A stretch of DNA of 64,000 bases from Streptomyces cavernicola (GTDB lineage Bacteria > Actinomycetota > Actinomycetes > Streptomycetales > Streptomycetaceae). The notes under the pieces were generated by a model. The model ran no database searches. It worked only from the letters and a program-made list of their open reading frames with translations, and was not told where the DNA came from. This document shows positions 44,537-53,090 of this stretch, piece by piece. Position numbers and translations under genes: made by a program. Numbering within the stretch: the stretch's first letter is position 1; each line of letters begins with the position of its first letter. The stretch lies in assembly GCF_029968035.1 (NCBI RefSeq), contig NZ_JASCIQ010000011.1:62001-126000 (forward strand), written 5' to 3'.

Positions 44537-45593
44537 GGCGGTCCCCGCCGACCAGCGGATCGGCGATCAGCTGATCACCAACCAGCTGATCGCCGAGCGC
44601 CGTCCGCCGGTACAGCACTTGCCGGCCGTGCCGGGCGCGGGTGACCAGGCCCGTCGCGAACAGCACCCGCAGATGCTGCGACACCGCGCTCGGCGTGACC
44701 CGGAAACGCCGCGCGACCTCCACCGTGGCCAGCGGCTCCTCGAGGAGTACGAGCAGCCGCGCCCGTGTCGCCCCGAGCAGATCGGTCAGCGCTCCCGGAG
44801 GCGGACCCGGCGGCGCGTCCGCCCACAGCGTCCCCACCCCACGGCTGGGATACGCGAGCACCGGCGCGACCTCCGACGTGACCGGCGGCGCCGGCTTGTG
44901 TGCGAACACCGACGGCACGAGCAGCAGCCCCCGCCCCGCCCCTCGCGTGCGGAAGCCGTCGCCGACCAGCTGGTGGATCTCAAGGACGCCGTCCCGCCAC
45001 CGCAGATCCGGATGCATGTCGGCGAACATCAACCGCATTCCGCCGGTGGCCAGTTGACGCGCCCGGTACGTCATGTCGGCCTCAAGGACAAGCCGGATCT
45101 GCGGCCACCAGGGCGCGATCGCCACCTCCCAGTAGCCCTCCAGAGCGCGACAGACCGCATCCGTGAGCGCGCGGACCGCCGCGTCGTCGCCGCCCCCGGC
45201 CGCCTCCGCCGACGCCGCCCGCAGCGGCTCCGGCAGCGGTTGGGGGGCGTGCGCGTCGCGCAGACCGCGGCGTACGGCATCGGGCGGAGTGTCCCGTACG
45301 GCGGCCAGTTCCTCGGGGAACGAAGCGAAGTGGGTGACCGGGCGCGGGGTCAGGAAATCCGGCAGCGTGCGCTGCCTGGCGACCAGCGAAAGCAGCAACT
45401 CCACGTCCAGGGCCGCCAGTTGCCCGACCACCGCCCTGCGCCACGGCAGATGCAGCGCCGACAGACCGGGATCCCGCAGCACCCGCAGGCTGAGCACGGT
45501 CTCGGACAACGGCGACAGCGCGAACCGGGTGTCCGCCACATCCCCGGCCCCCAGCACAAAGCTGCTGATCATTGAGCCATACGCTACATCCAT
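44487..45593 (-). CDS. ArsR-type regulator with DUF5937 domain
   Basis: A 368-residue transcription factor. The N-terminal half (DTRFALSPLSETVLSLRVLRDP) is DUF5937; the C-terminal winged helix is ArsR-like (LLEEPLATVEVARRFRVTPSAVSQHLRVLFATGLV, given in parts at about 286-320). An alternative start is ATG 45572. The tail is extended by a GDQL-type repeat (coded by GATCAGCTGATC palindromes) and overlaps the 3' end of the convergent kinase gene by 50 bases. It is divergent from an MFS exporter it probably represses. Confidence 0.85.
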   Translation of the reverse strand: MDVAYGSMISSFVLGAGDVADTRFALSPLSETVLSLRVLRDPGLSALHLPWRRAVVGQLAALDVELLLSLVARQRTLPDFLTPRPVTHFASFPEELAAVRDTPPDAVRRGLRDAHAPQPLPEPLRAASAEAAGGGDDAAVRALTDAVCRALEGYWEVAIAPWWPQIRLVLEADMTYRARQLATGGMRLMFADMHPDLRWRDGVLEIHQLVGDGFRTRGAGRGLLLVPSVFAHKPAPPVTSEVAPVLAYPSRGVGTLWADAPPGPPPGALTDLLGATRARLLVLLEEPLATVEVARRFRVTPSAVSQHLRVLFATGLVTRARHGRQVLYRRTALGDQLVGDQLIADPLVGGDRLSRSASPAAACRPRRP

Positions 45594-45628
45594 TCCCGCG
45601 AGCGCCGAAGAGCCGTGAGATACGGGGC

Positions 45629-46870
45629 ATGACAGCGAAGCCGCGGACGCGCACTCGTACTCGTACCCGCACTCGTGCCCCCGCTCTGGATCGCAGGCTG
45701 CTCCTCCTGCTCGCCCTCACCTGCGCCGTGGCCGTGGGAAACCTCTACTTCGCGCAGGCCCTGACCCCGCTGGCCGCCGCCGGTCTCGGCGTCACGCCCG
45801 ACGCCGCGGCCCTCGCGGTCACCGCCACCCAAGTCGGGTACGCGGCCGGGAACTTCCTCCTCGTACCGCTGGGCGACCGGCTTCCGCACCGGCGGCTCCT
45901 CGCGACCCTGCTCGGCCTGACCGGCCTCGGGCTGCTCGCGGCCGGGCTCGCTCCGACGCTGCCGGTGCTCGCTGCCGCGTCCGGTGCCGCAGGTCTGACC
46001 AGCGTCGCCGCGCCCGTGATCGGCCCGCTCGCCGCGGGCCTGGTCGCCCCGGACCGGCGCGGAGAGGTGTCCGGGATGCTGGCCGGCGGCGCCATCGGCG
46101 GAATGCTCCTGTCCCGCGCCTTCGGCGGCGCGCTCGCCGAAGGGCTCGGCTGGCGCGCCCCCTACCTGGTCGCCGCCGTCGTGATCCTGTTCCTCGCCTG
46201 GGTGCTCACGCGCACACTGCCCGCCACCCCACCCCCCACGGCGCCGGCCGGCTCCTACCTCGCCCTGCTCGCCGGCACGCTGCAACTCCTGTGCACCGAA
46301 GCGGAGTTGCGGCGCTCCGGGTTCTACCAGGCCACCGTGTTCGCCGGTTTCTCCGCGGTCTGGACGGGCCTCGCCCTGCTGCTCACCGGCCCGGCGTACG
46401 GGCTTGGCCCCTCCGCCGTCGGCCTGTTCGCCCTCGTCGGGGCGGCGACCATGGTCTGCACCCCGCTCGCGGGTCGCCTCACCGACCGGCACGGCCCGGA
46501 CCCGGTCAACCTGATCTGCCTGCTCGGCACGCTCGCCTCCGCCCCGGTCCTCGCGGCCGGCACGTGCGGCGGCACCGTCGGCCTGGTCGCACTCGTGCTC
46601 GGCACGCTCCTCCTGGACGTGGCCATGCAGTGCGGCATGGTCGCCAACACCACCCGCGTCCTCGGCCTCCGCGACGACGCCCGCAGCCGCCTCACCACCG
46701 CGTACATGACCTGCGCCTACCTCGGCGGCAGCGCCGGCTCCTGGCTCGGCGCCCACGCCTGGGACGTGGCGGGCTGGCCGGGCGTGTGCGGCCTCCTCGC
46801 CGTCTGTGCGACGGCGGCCCTGTTGCGGCACGCGGCGGTGCTGACCGGCCGCCGGCAGGCAGCGCGCTGA
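45629..46870 (+). CDS. MFS transporter
   Basis: A 413-residue 12-helix major facilitator of drug/sugar-exporter type. The first helix (LLLLLALTCAVAVGNLYFAQ) is followed by the PLGDRLPHRRLL loop-2-3 motif A variant. The N-terminus is a run of Arg-Thr repeats (residues 6-16) coded by a 6-base tandem repeat. Divergence from an ArsR regulator 35 bases away suggests inducible efflux. Confidence 0.88.
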   Translation: MTAKPRTRTRTRTRTRAPALDRRLLLLLALTCAVAVGNLYFAQALTPLAAAGLGVTPDAAALAVTATQVGYAAGNFLLVPLGDRLPHRRLLATLLGLTGLGLLAAGLAPTLPVLAAASGAAGLTSVAAPVIGPLAAGLVAPDRRGEVSGMLAGGAIGGMLLSRAFGGALAEGLGWRAPYLVAAVVILFLAWVLTRTLPATPPPTAPAGSYLALLAGTLQLLCTEAELRRSGFYQATVFAGFSAVWTGLALLLTGPAYGLGPSAVGLFALVGAATMVCTPLAGRLTDRHGPDPVNLICLLGTLASAPVLAAGTCGGTVGLVALVLGTLLLDVAMQCGMVANTTRVLGLRDDARSRLTTAYMTCAYLGGSAGSWLGAHAWDVAGWPGVCGLLAVCATAALLRHAAVLTGRRQAAR

Positions 46871-47369
46871 GGCTTCCGGCAGATGGCCGGTCCGTACGGC
46901 CGTACTGCTGGACCGCCGTACCTCCGTATCGCCATACCGCCGTACGCGACCGGCTACGCGCGGTTGCCGCGCGGGCGCTTCAGGAGCAAGTCGGCCGCGT
47001 CCGCGAGGACTTGCTCGCGGGTGCGGTCGCCGTGCAACTTGCCCTGGCCCGGCGCGGGCCCGATGTGTCGTTCGGGTCGCCGGGGCCCTGGTTCCACGTT
47101 TCCGTGGGCTGCCGCTCCGGGTTGGCGCTCAGGTCCCCGCCCGGGGTTGCTGCCTCAGGTCCCGTGTTGGGCTCCGCCTCGGGTGCCGTTGCGGGGCTGG
47201 ACCTGCGGGTTGGGCTGGGATCGGCTGGCGGTGGCCCAAGTCCGGTACCTCCGCCGCCCGTTGAGCCGGCAGGAGTTCAGAATCAGCCCGTCCGGCGTTT
47301 GAGGACGAGCCTTGAGGGCGATCGGAGCGACCTCAGCCCTCGCGCCGTCCGCAGGACTTCGCAGGGACC
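46871..47369. other. Non-coding gap with repeat debris
   Basis: About 500 bases without a credible gene. It contains GCCGTAC-type short repeats (46895-46950), a reverse-strand frame (46954 to about 47090) ending in LADAADLLLKRPRGNRA that may be a 3' gene remnant, GC-rich degenerate sequence, and a dispersed CAGCCCGTCCGGCGTTTGAG repeat near 47284 also found near 28481. Confidence 0.5.
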
Positions 47370-48404
47370 TCAGTTCGCCGGAGGCAGTTCCCCCGAGCCG
47401 CGGGGGATCAGGCGGGTGTTCAGTTCGATGCGGCGGGCCGTGTCGGGGGCGCCGTCGAGTCGGTGGAAGAGGCGTTCCGCGGCCGTGCGGCCCAGTTGTG
47501 CGGCGTCCTGGGCGATCACCGTGACCGCCGGGCGCAGCAGGTCGGCCAGCTCGAAGTCGTCGAAGCCGACGAGGGCCACCGGCCGTTCGAGGTCGGCGAG
47601 GATCCGTACGACCGTGACCGTGACGCGGTTGTTGCCGGCGAAGATCGCGGTGACCGGCTCCGGGCCGGAGAGGATCGCCTCGGCCGCCGTGCGGACCCGC
47701 TCCGGCGCGGTGGAGCCGAGCGACACCCAGGAGTCGTGCACCGGAAGGCCCGCCTCCGACATCGCCGCGTGATAGCCGCGCAGGCGCTCGACGGCCGTGT
47801 GGATTCGGGGCTGGTCGCCGATGAAGCCGATCCTGCGGTGGCCGTGCGCGATCAGGTGGGCGACGCCGTCGCGCGCCCCGCCGAAGTTGTCGGAGAGCAC
47901 CACGTCCGCGTCGATCCGCCCGGCGGGGCGGTCCACGAAGACCGTGGCGACGCCCGCCTTGAGCTCCGGCTCCAGATAGCGGTGGTCGTCACCGGCCGGA
48001 ATCACCACGAGCCCGTCGACCCGGCGCGCGCACAGGGCGAGCACCAACTCCTGTTCGCGGTCCGGGTCTTCGGCGCTGGAACCGTTGATGAGCAGGGCGC
48101 CGTGCGCGCGGGCGACCTCCTCGACGGCGCGGCTGAGCGGCCCGTAGAACGGGTCGGCGAGGTCCTCCAGTACGAGACCGATGCTGGCTGTGCGACCCTT
48201 GCGCAGGACGCGCGCGCTGTCGTTGCGGCGGAAGCCGAGCGCCTCGATGGCCTCCTGGACGCGGCGCTCGGTGTCGGGCGTGACGCCCGGTTCGCCGTTG
48301 ACGACGCGGGAGACCGTCTTCAGGCCGACGCCCGCGCGGGCGGCGACGTCCTTCATCGTGGGACGGTTGCCGTAGCGGTGCTCGGTGCGGGCGGTCTCGG
48401 CCAC
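47370..48404 (-). CDS. LacI family regulator
   Basis: A 344-residue repressor. The HTH and hinge helix (MKDVAARAGVGLKTVSRVVNG) begin about 19 residues in, followed by a periplasmic-binding-like ligand domain with VDGLVVIPAG, VFVDRPAG, GHRRIGFIGD and VGFDDFELADLLRP. The start is GTG 48404. It is divergent from the ROK kinase gene, and GACAACGTTGTC lies between them, so it probably controls that kinase in response to a sugar. Confidence 0.9.
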   Translation of the reverse strand: MAETARTEHRYGNRPTMKDVAARAGVGLKTVSRVVNGEPGVTPDTERRVQEAIEALGFRRNDSARVLRKGRTASIGLVLEDLADPFYGPLSRAVEEVARAHGALLINGSSAEDPDREQELVLALCARRVDGLVVIPAGDDHRYLEPELKAGVATVFVDRPAGRIDADVVLSDNFGGARDGVAHLIAHGHRRIGFIGDQPRIHTAVERLRGYHAAMSEAGLPVHDSWVSLGSTAPERVRTAAEAILSGPEPVTAIFAGNNRVTVTVVRILADLERPVALVGFDDFELADLLRPAVTVIAQDAAQLGRTAAERLFHRLDGAPDTARRIELNTRLIPRGSGELPPAN

Positions 48405-48561
48405 GTGTGCTGTCCTGTTCTGGTGCGACGGTGCCCCGTGGGGCTCGGTGCCCCGCGGGCTCGGCGTTCGCCGGGGGCGTTCCGGGGCGTCCGGGTCCGG
48501 AACGCGGTTCCGGGCGGTCCGGGGCGGCCCGACGGGTTGGTGCCGTCGAGCATAGAGCCTA

Positions 48562-48573
48562 GACAACGTTGTC
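48562..48573. promoter_or_regulatory. LacI-type operator GACAACGTTGTC
   Basis: A perfect 12-base palindrome with a central CG step, as LacI-family operators have, in the LacI/ROK intergenic region 129 bases before the ROK start. Confidence 0.7.
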
Positions 48574-48636
48574 AGTCTCGGTGGAGACTGTTCCCCGGTC
48601 GGTCCGCCACCCCGCTCACCAGGAGATCCGACCCGC

Positions 48637-48702
48637 ATGTCCCACCCGGGGCGCCTCGCCATGCGGCCCCCGGCGATCCTTCACCTGGAGATCCGACTCT
48701 GA
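48637..48702 (+). CDS. Possible 21-residue leader ORF coupled to ROK kinase
   Basis: A small ORF with its own GGAGATCC ribosome site whose TGA overlaps the ATG of the kinase gene (TGATG). The segment CACC-GGAGATCCGAC occurs twice, before this ATG and before the kinase ATG, suggesting a local duplication. It may couple translation; a chance ORF is the alternative. Confidence 0.35.
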   Translation: MSHPGRLAMRPPAILHLEIRL

Positions 48703-49670
48703 TGCAGAACGACCTCGTCGCCGCACTCGACATCGGCGGCACCAAGATCGCCGGTGCGCTCGTGGACCTGCACGGGCGGATCCTGGTGCGCGCCCAGCGT
48801 CCGACCCCGGCGCAGGAGGAGGGCGAGACGGTGATGCGGGCCGTCGAGGCCGTCGTCGCCGAGCTTTCGACGTCCTCGTACTGGCCGCGGGCCCGTGCGC
48901 TCGGCATCGGCAGCGCGGGGCCCGTCGACGCCTCGAAGGGCACGGTCAGCCCCGTCAATGTGCCGGGCTGGCGGGACTTTCCGCTGGTCGAGCGGGTGGT
49001 GGCGGCCAGTGGCGGGCTGCCGGTGGAGCTGATCGGCGACGGTGTGGCGATCACGGCGGCCGAGCACTGGCAGGGCGCCGCGCAGGGGTACGACAACGCG
49101 CTGTGCATGGTCGTCTCGACGGGCGTCGGCGGCGGGCTCGTGCTCGGCGGCCGACTCCACCCCGGCCCGACGGGCAACGCCGGGCACATCGGGCACATCA
49201 GCGTGGACCTGGACGGTGACCCGTGCCCGTGCGGGGCGCGCGGTTGCGTGGAGCGGATCGCGAGCGGCCCGAACATCGCGCGCCGCGCGGTGCGCGACGG
49301 CTGGTGCCCGGGGCCGGACGGGGACAGCTCGGCGGCGGCGGTCGCGGCGGCGGCGCGTGCGGGCGACCCGGTGGCGCGCGCGTCCTTCGAGCGTGCCGCC
49401 CAGGCCTTGGCCGCCGGGATCGCCGCGACGGCGACGCTCGTGGAGATCGACATCGCGGTGATCGGCGGGGGAGTGGCCAAGTCGGGCGAGGTCCTGTTCA
49501 CGCCGCTGCGCCGCGCGCTGCGCGACTACGCCACGCTGTCGTTCGTCCGCGCCCTGACCGTCACCCCGGCCCTGACGGGCACGGACGCGGGCCTGATCGG
49601 CGCGGCCGCCGCGGCGCTCGGGGCGGGGGAGCGGAAGCGTGACGTGCTGCTCGGTGGCGGCGGCTCGTGA
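48702..49670 (+). CDS. ROK family sugar kinase (glucokinase-like)
   Basis: A 322-residue ROK kinase phosphorylating a hexose such as glucose or N-acetylglucosamine. ALDIGGTKIAGAL (phosphate loop), VPGWRDFPL, STGVGGGLVLGG, GNAGHIGH and the zinc motif CPCGARGCVE are present. The catalytic Asp is in LIGDGV, where many relatives have N-D. Control by the divergent LacI regulator is likely. Confidence 0.9.
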   Translation: MQNDLVAALDIGGTKIAGALVDLHGRILVRAQRPTPAQEEGETVMRAVEAVVAELSTSSYWPRARALGIGSAGPVDASKGTVSPVNVPGWRDFPLVERVVAASGGLPVELIGDGVAITAAEHWQGAAQGYDNALCMVVSTGVGGGLVLGGRLHPGPTGNAGHIGHISVDLDGDPCPCGARGCVERIASGPNIARRAVRDGWCPGPDGDSSAAAVAAAARAGDPVARASFERAAQALAAGIAATATLVEIDIAVIGGGVAKSGEVLFTPLRRALRDYATLSFVRALTVTPALTGTDAGLIGAAAAALGAGERKRDVLLGGGGS

Positions 49671-49887
49671 CCCTGTAGGGGTGCCTGGTGCCCTTGCCAA
49701 GTGCCTCGAACCGTATGTGAGTTGGCGCGAATCGTCGATCTCCGGAGGCACCGGAATCTCCCGCAGTGCGGCCTCCGCGTCCGGCGCCTGCGTCCGGCCC
49801 TGCGCCCAGCCCCTGCGTCCGGCCCCTCCGTCCAGGCCGTCGAAACGCCTTGCGGGCGTCGGCGCGGCCTCGGTATCGTCCCCGCCC

Positions 49888-50514
49888 GTGACCTCGCCCG
49901 TGCCTCTGTCTGTGACCTCGCCTGTGACCCCAACGGCCGATCCGCCAGGAGGAGTTGAGCCGCCCGCGCCCGGCACCTCTGGCCTGCGTCCCCCGAGCCT
50001 GCGCACGTCCCGTCTGCGCCTCGACCCGTACGTCCCCGAGGACGAGGCGGATTTCGTCGCGCTCTTCCAGGAGCCCCGGGTGTTCCGGTGGATGGGCGAC
50101 GGCACGGCTGACGAGGACGCGAACCGGGCCCTGTTCGGGCGGATCTTCAGCAAGGTGTACGCGCGACGCCTCTTCGACGTCTGGGCCGTGCGCCACGAGG
50201 GGCGCCTGGTCGGGCACGCCGAGATCAAGCCGACCGAGCGGGCCGGCGGCCACGAGCTGGTCTACGCCCTGCACCCCGACGTCTGGGGCCGCGGCCTCGG
50301 GAGTGAGCTCGCGGGCGTGATCGTCGCCCACGGCTTCGGCGCGCTCGGCCTCACCGAGGTGCACGCCACCGTCGCCGCGCCGAACGAGGCCTCGCTCGCG
50401 GTCCTCCGCCGGCTCGGCTTCGTCCACGTACGCGACTTCGCGGAGGACGACGGCAGTACGACCCGGCTCCTCACCGTCCGCGCCGCACCGGGACCGCGTA
50501 CGCACGACGCCTGA
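49888..50514 (+). CDS. GNAT family acetyltransferase (RimJ/RimL type)
   Basis: A 208-residue acetyltransferase. After a Pro/Thr-rich tail of about 35 residues come RTSRLRLDPYVPEDEADF, VGHAEIKP, YALHPDVWGRGLGSELAG (acetyl-CoA loop) and NEASLAVLRRLGFVHV. The start is uncertain: GTG codons occur at 49888, 49912 and 49924. A TATCGT -10-like box 9 bases upstream of 49888 would make the mRNA nearly leaderless. Substrate unknown. Confidence 0.82.
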   Translation: MTSPVPLSVTSPVTPTADPPGGVEPPAPGTSGLRPPSLRTSRLRLDPYVPEDEADFVALFQEPRVFRWMGDGTADEDANRALFGRIFSKVYARRLFDVWAVRHEGRLVGHAEIKPTERAGGHELVYALHPDVWGRGLGSELAGVIVAHGFGALGLTEVHATVAAPNEASLAVLRRLGFVHVRDFAEDDGSTTRLLTVRAAPGPRTHDA

Positions 50515-50645
50515 CCGTTGTGCGGCGGGCGCGGCTCGCGACACGCCCGACATGCAGGGGGCGCGCGGGCCGTTTACGGTCGGGGGACGTGCTCGGCGCG
50601 CCGTGACGCGCGAGCGTTCCGCGCCATCAGCGTGAGGCAGGGCAG

Positions 50646-51998
50646 ATGACCGAACTGGCCGGGAGGATAGCCGCGTTGATGCCGCGCGCCCGGCAGGATC
50701 TCGCGGAGCTCGTCGCCATCCCCTCGGTCGCGGACCCCCGCCAGTACCCGCCGCAGGAGTGCCGAAGGGCCGCCCAGTGGGTCGCCGACGCGTTCGCCGA
50801 GGTGGGGCTCCGGGACGTGCACCTAGCCGAGACCCCCGACGGCAGCCACGCCGTCCTCGGCCACTGTCCGGCCCCGCGCGGCGCGCCCACGGTGCTCCTC
50901 TACTGCCACTACGACGTGCAGCCTCCGCTCGACGACAGCGCCTGGACCTCGCCGCCGTTCACGCTGACCGAGCGCGACGGGCGCTGGTACGGGCGGGGCG
51001 CGGCGGACTGCAAGGGCAACATCGTGATGCACCTGACCGCGCTGCGGGCGCTCGGCGATGAACTCCCCGTAGGCCTGAAGTTCGTCGCGGAGGGCTCCGA
51101 GGAGCAGGGCACGGGCGGCCTGGAGCGCTATGTGGCGGAGCATCCGGAGCAGTTCCTCGCCGACGCGCTGCTCGTCTGCGACACCGGCAACGTCGAGGTC
51201 GGCACCGGCACCGCGACCATCACACTGCGCGGCCTGGCCGCCCTGACCGTCACCGTCGAGACGCTCCGCGGCGATGTGCACTCGGGCATGTTCGGCGGAC
51301 CCGCACCGGACGCGCTCGCCGCGCTCATCCAGATGCTGGCCGCGCTCCGCGACCCGGAGACCGGCGCGACCCGCATCAACGGCCTTGACTGCGAGGGCAG
51401 TTGGGAGGGTGTGGACTACGAAGAGGCGCAGTTCCGGGCCGACGCCGGAGTCCTGGACGGCGTGCGCCTCACCGGGACCGGAACGGTCGCCGACCGGCTG
51501 TGGGCCCGTCCCGCCGTCACCGTCCTCGGCCTCGACTGCCCACCCGTCGTCGGCTCCGCGTCCGCCGTCCCCGCGCGTGCCCGCGCCCGCGTCAGCCTCC
51601 GCGTCCCGCCGGGGACCGAACCTGCCGCCGCCCTTGCCGCGCTCACCGAGCACCTCGCCGAGGCCGCGCCGTGGGGTGCGCGGGTCACGGTCGAGCCGGA
51701 GGGCGTCGGCGCGCCGTTCCGCGCCGCCACCGACGGGCCCGCGTACGCGGCGCTCGGCTCCGCCATGGGCCAGGTGTACGGGCGGCCGCCGGCGTTCCTC
51801 GGCCAGGGCGGCTCCATCCCGCTGTGCAACGTGCTCGCCGCGGCGTACCCGCGCGCCGAGATCGTCCTCATGGGCGTGGAGGAGCCGCGCTGCCTGATCC
51901 ATGCGCCGGACGAGAGCGTCGACCCCACGGAGATCGAGCACATGGCGCAGGTGGAGGCTCTGTTCTTACGCGAGTACGCGACCGCCCGCCGCCGTTGA
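50646..51998 (+). CDS. M20 family dipeptidase
   Basis: A 450-residue di-zinc aminoacylase/dipeptidase. CHYDVQP (first His and Asp), GRGAADCKGN (bridging Asp), EGSEEQGTGG (catalytic Glu-Glu), a CDTGNVEVG segment and the dimerisation-domain RGDVHSGMFGG are all present. It likely hydrolyses dipeptides or N-acyl amino acids in the cytoplasm. GGCAGATG start with GAGGCAGGG upstream. Confidence 0.9.
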   Translation: MTELAGRIAALMPRARQDLAELVAIPSVADPRQYPPQECRRAAQWVADAFAEVGLRDVHLAETPDGSHAVLGHCPAPRGAPTVLLYCHYDVQPPLDDSAWTSPPFTLTERDGRWYGRGAADCKGNIVMHLTALRALGDELPVGLKFVAEGSEEQGTGGLERYVAEHPEQFLADALLVCDTGNVEVGTGTATITLRGLAALTVTVETLRGDVHSGMFGGPAPDALAALIQMLAALRDPETGATRINGLDCEGSWEGVDYEEAQFRADAGVLDGVRLTGTGTVADRLWARPAVTVLGLDCPPVVGSASAVPARARARVSLRVPPGTEPAAALAALTEHLAEAAPWGARVTVEPEGVGAPFRAATDGPAYAALGSAMGQVYGRPPAFLGQGGSIPLCNVLAAAYPRAEIVLMGVEEPRCLIHAPDESVDPTEIEHMAQVEALFLREYATARRR

Positions 51999-52060
51999 CC
52001 CGACGGGTGCGGGCCCCGCAGACCGGTCCCCGGCCACCATGGGCCGGCGGGCCGCAGAGC

Positions 52061-52098
52061 GGGCGGGGAAGTCCGATGAGGCCCGGACTTCCCCGCCC
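52061..52098. terminator. Bidirectional terminator
   Basis: A perfect 15-base stem GGGCGGGGAAGTCCG/CGGACTTCCCCGCCC with 8-base loop between convergent M20 and ArsR-SRPBCC genes. Confidence 0.85.
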
Positions 52099-52161
52099 CT
52101 CCAGCTCCCCGCCCCCAACTTCCGGCTCCCGGCTCCTCCAACTCCCCGCCCGGATAAGGGG

Positions 52162-52980
52162 TCAGTGCTGGTCGGCGAGGCGTCGGCCGCCCTCCAGGAG
52201 GGTCTTGAGGGCCGAGAGGATCATGACCCAGCCGCCGCTGACGCTCTCCAGCATCTTGCTGTCCGCGCTGTCGAAGCCGTCGTGCGTGATCGTCAGCTTC
52301 ACCCCGGCCTCGGCCTCCTCGGCGGGCTCGATGTCGAACGTGACGCGGGAGCGCTCCTTCACGGCTTGTTCCCACTCCTCGTCCGAGGTGATGCCGATCA
52401 TCTCGCGGTGCATGGGCTGCAGCGTGTGCCAGGTGTACGAGAGCCGCCGGCCGGGGACGGCCTCCAGCACGCGCTGGCCGAGCTCCTCCGCCTCGCCGTC
52501 GGGGCCCATCTTCCACTTGACGGTGGAGCCGATCTCCCAGCTGGACTGCGGACCCCAGCCGCCCATGTACTCCTTGATGAACTCCCAGTCGGTGAGCGCC
52601 TCGTAGAGCTTCTCCGGGGTGGTCTGGATGTACGTCACGTAGACGAACTCGGGCTTGCTCATGGTGGTTCCTGCGCTTTCTTCGAGGTTCCGCTTGAGGC
52701 GGGAGAGGCTCGCCAGGCGGCCCCGTTCGTACTGGCCGATCCAGCGGTCGGCGATCTCCTGGATCGGGACCGGGTTGAGGTGGTGCAGCTTTTCGCGGCC
52801 CTGCCGGACGGTCGATATCAGCCGCGCCGACTCCAGGACCGTCAGGTGCTTGCTGACCGCCTGCCGGCTCATGCCGAGCCCCTCGCCCAGCTCGCGCAGG
52901 CTCTGCCCGTTGCGGTCGTTCAGCCGGTCGAGCAGGGCCCGGCGACTCGGATCGGCGAGCGCGCGGAACACGTCGTCCAT
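52162..52980 (-). CDS. ArsR regulator fused to SRPBCC (AHSA1) domain
   Basis: A 272-residue fusion. Residues 1-95 are an ArsR winged helix (DDVFRALADPSRRALLDRL, MSRQAVSKHLTVLESARLI). Residues about 107-262 are an SRPBCC lipid-binding-like fold (YVTYIQTTPEKLYEALTDWEFI, read in parts). These are usually adjacent separate genes; here a Met with a preceding GGAA sits at the junction, a trace of the second gene's start. A perfect 18-base operator lies upstream. The SRPBCC part could sense a hydrophobic ligand. Confidence 0.88.
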   Translation of the reverse strand: MDDVFRALADPSRRALLDRLNDRNGQSLRELGEGLGMSRQAVSKHLTVLESARLISTVRQGREKLHHLNPVPIQEIADRWIGQYERGRLASLSRLKRNLEESAGTTMSKPEFVYVTYIQTTPEKLYEALTDWEFIKEYMGGWGPQSSWEIGSTVKWKMGPDGEAEELGQRVLEAVPGRRLSYTWHTLQPMHREMIGITSDEEWEQAVKERSRVTFDIEPAEEAEAGVKLTITHDGFDSADSKMLESVSGGWVMILSALKTLLEGGRRLADQH

Positions 52981-52999
52981 CGTCACGCCCACCACTATA

Positions 53000-53017
53000 G
53001 GCAACCATTTGGTTGCC
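53000..53017. promoter_or_regulatory. ArsR operator GGCAACCA-TT-TGGTTGCC
   Basis: A perfect 8-2-8 inverted repeat 20 bases before the ArsR-SRPBCC start and next to a TATAG -10-like box on the reverse strand; probable autoregulatory site. Confidence 0.75.
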
Positions 53018-53019
53018 CA

Positions 53020-53081
53020 TCAAGCGTGGCTGAGGGTGAGGGCTGTCCGCTCAAGCGTGGCCGAGAGTGAGCGCTGTCCGT
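53020..53081. repeat. 31-bp tandem duplication
   Basis: TCAAGCGTGGCTGAGGGTGA.. (53020-53050) is repeated at 53051-53081 with four differences, between the ArsR operator and the next gene's stop. Confidence 0.8.
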
Positions 53082-53090
53082 GCGGCTTGT

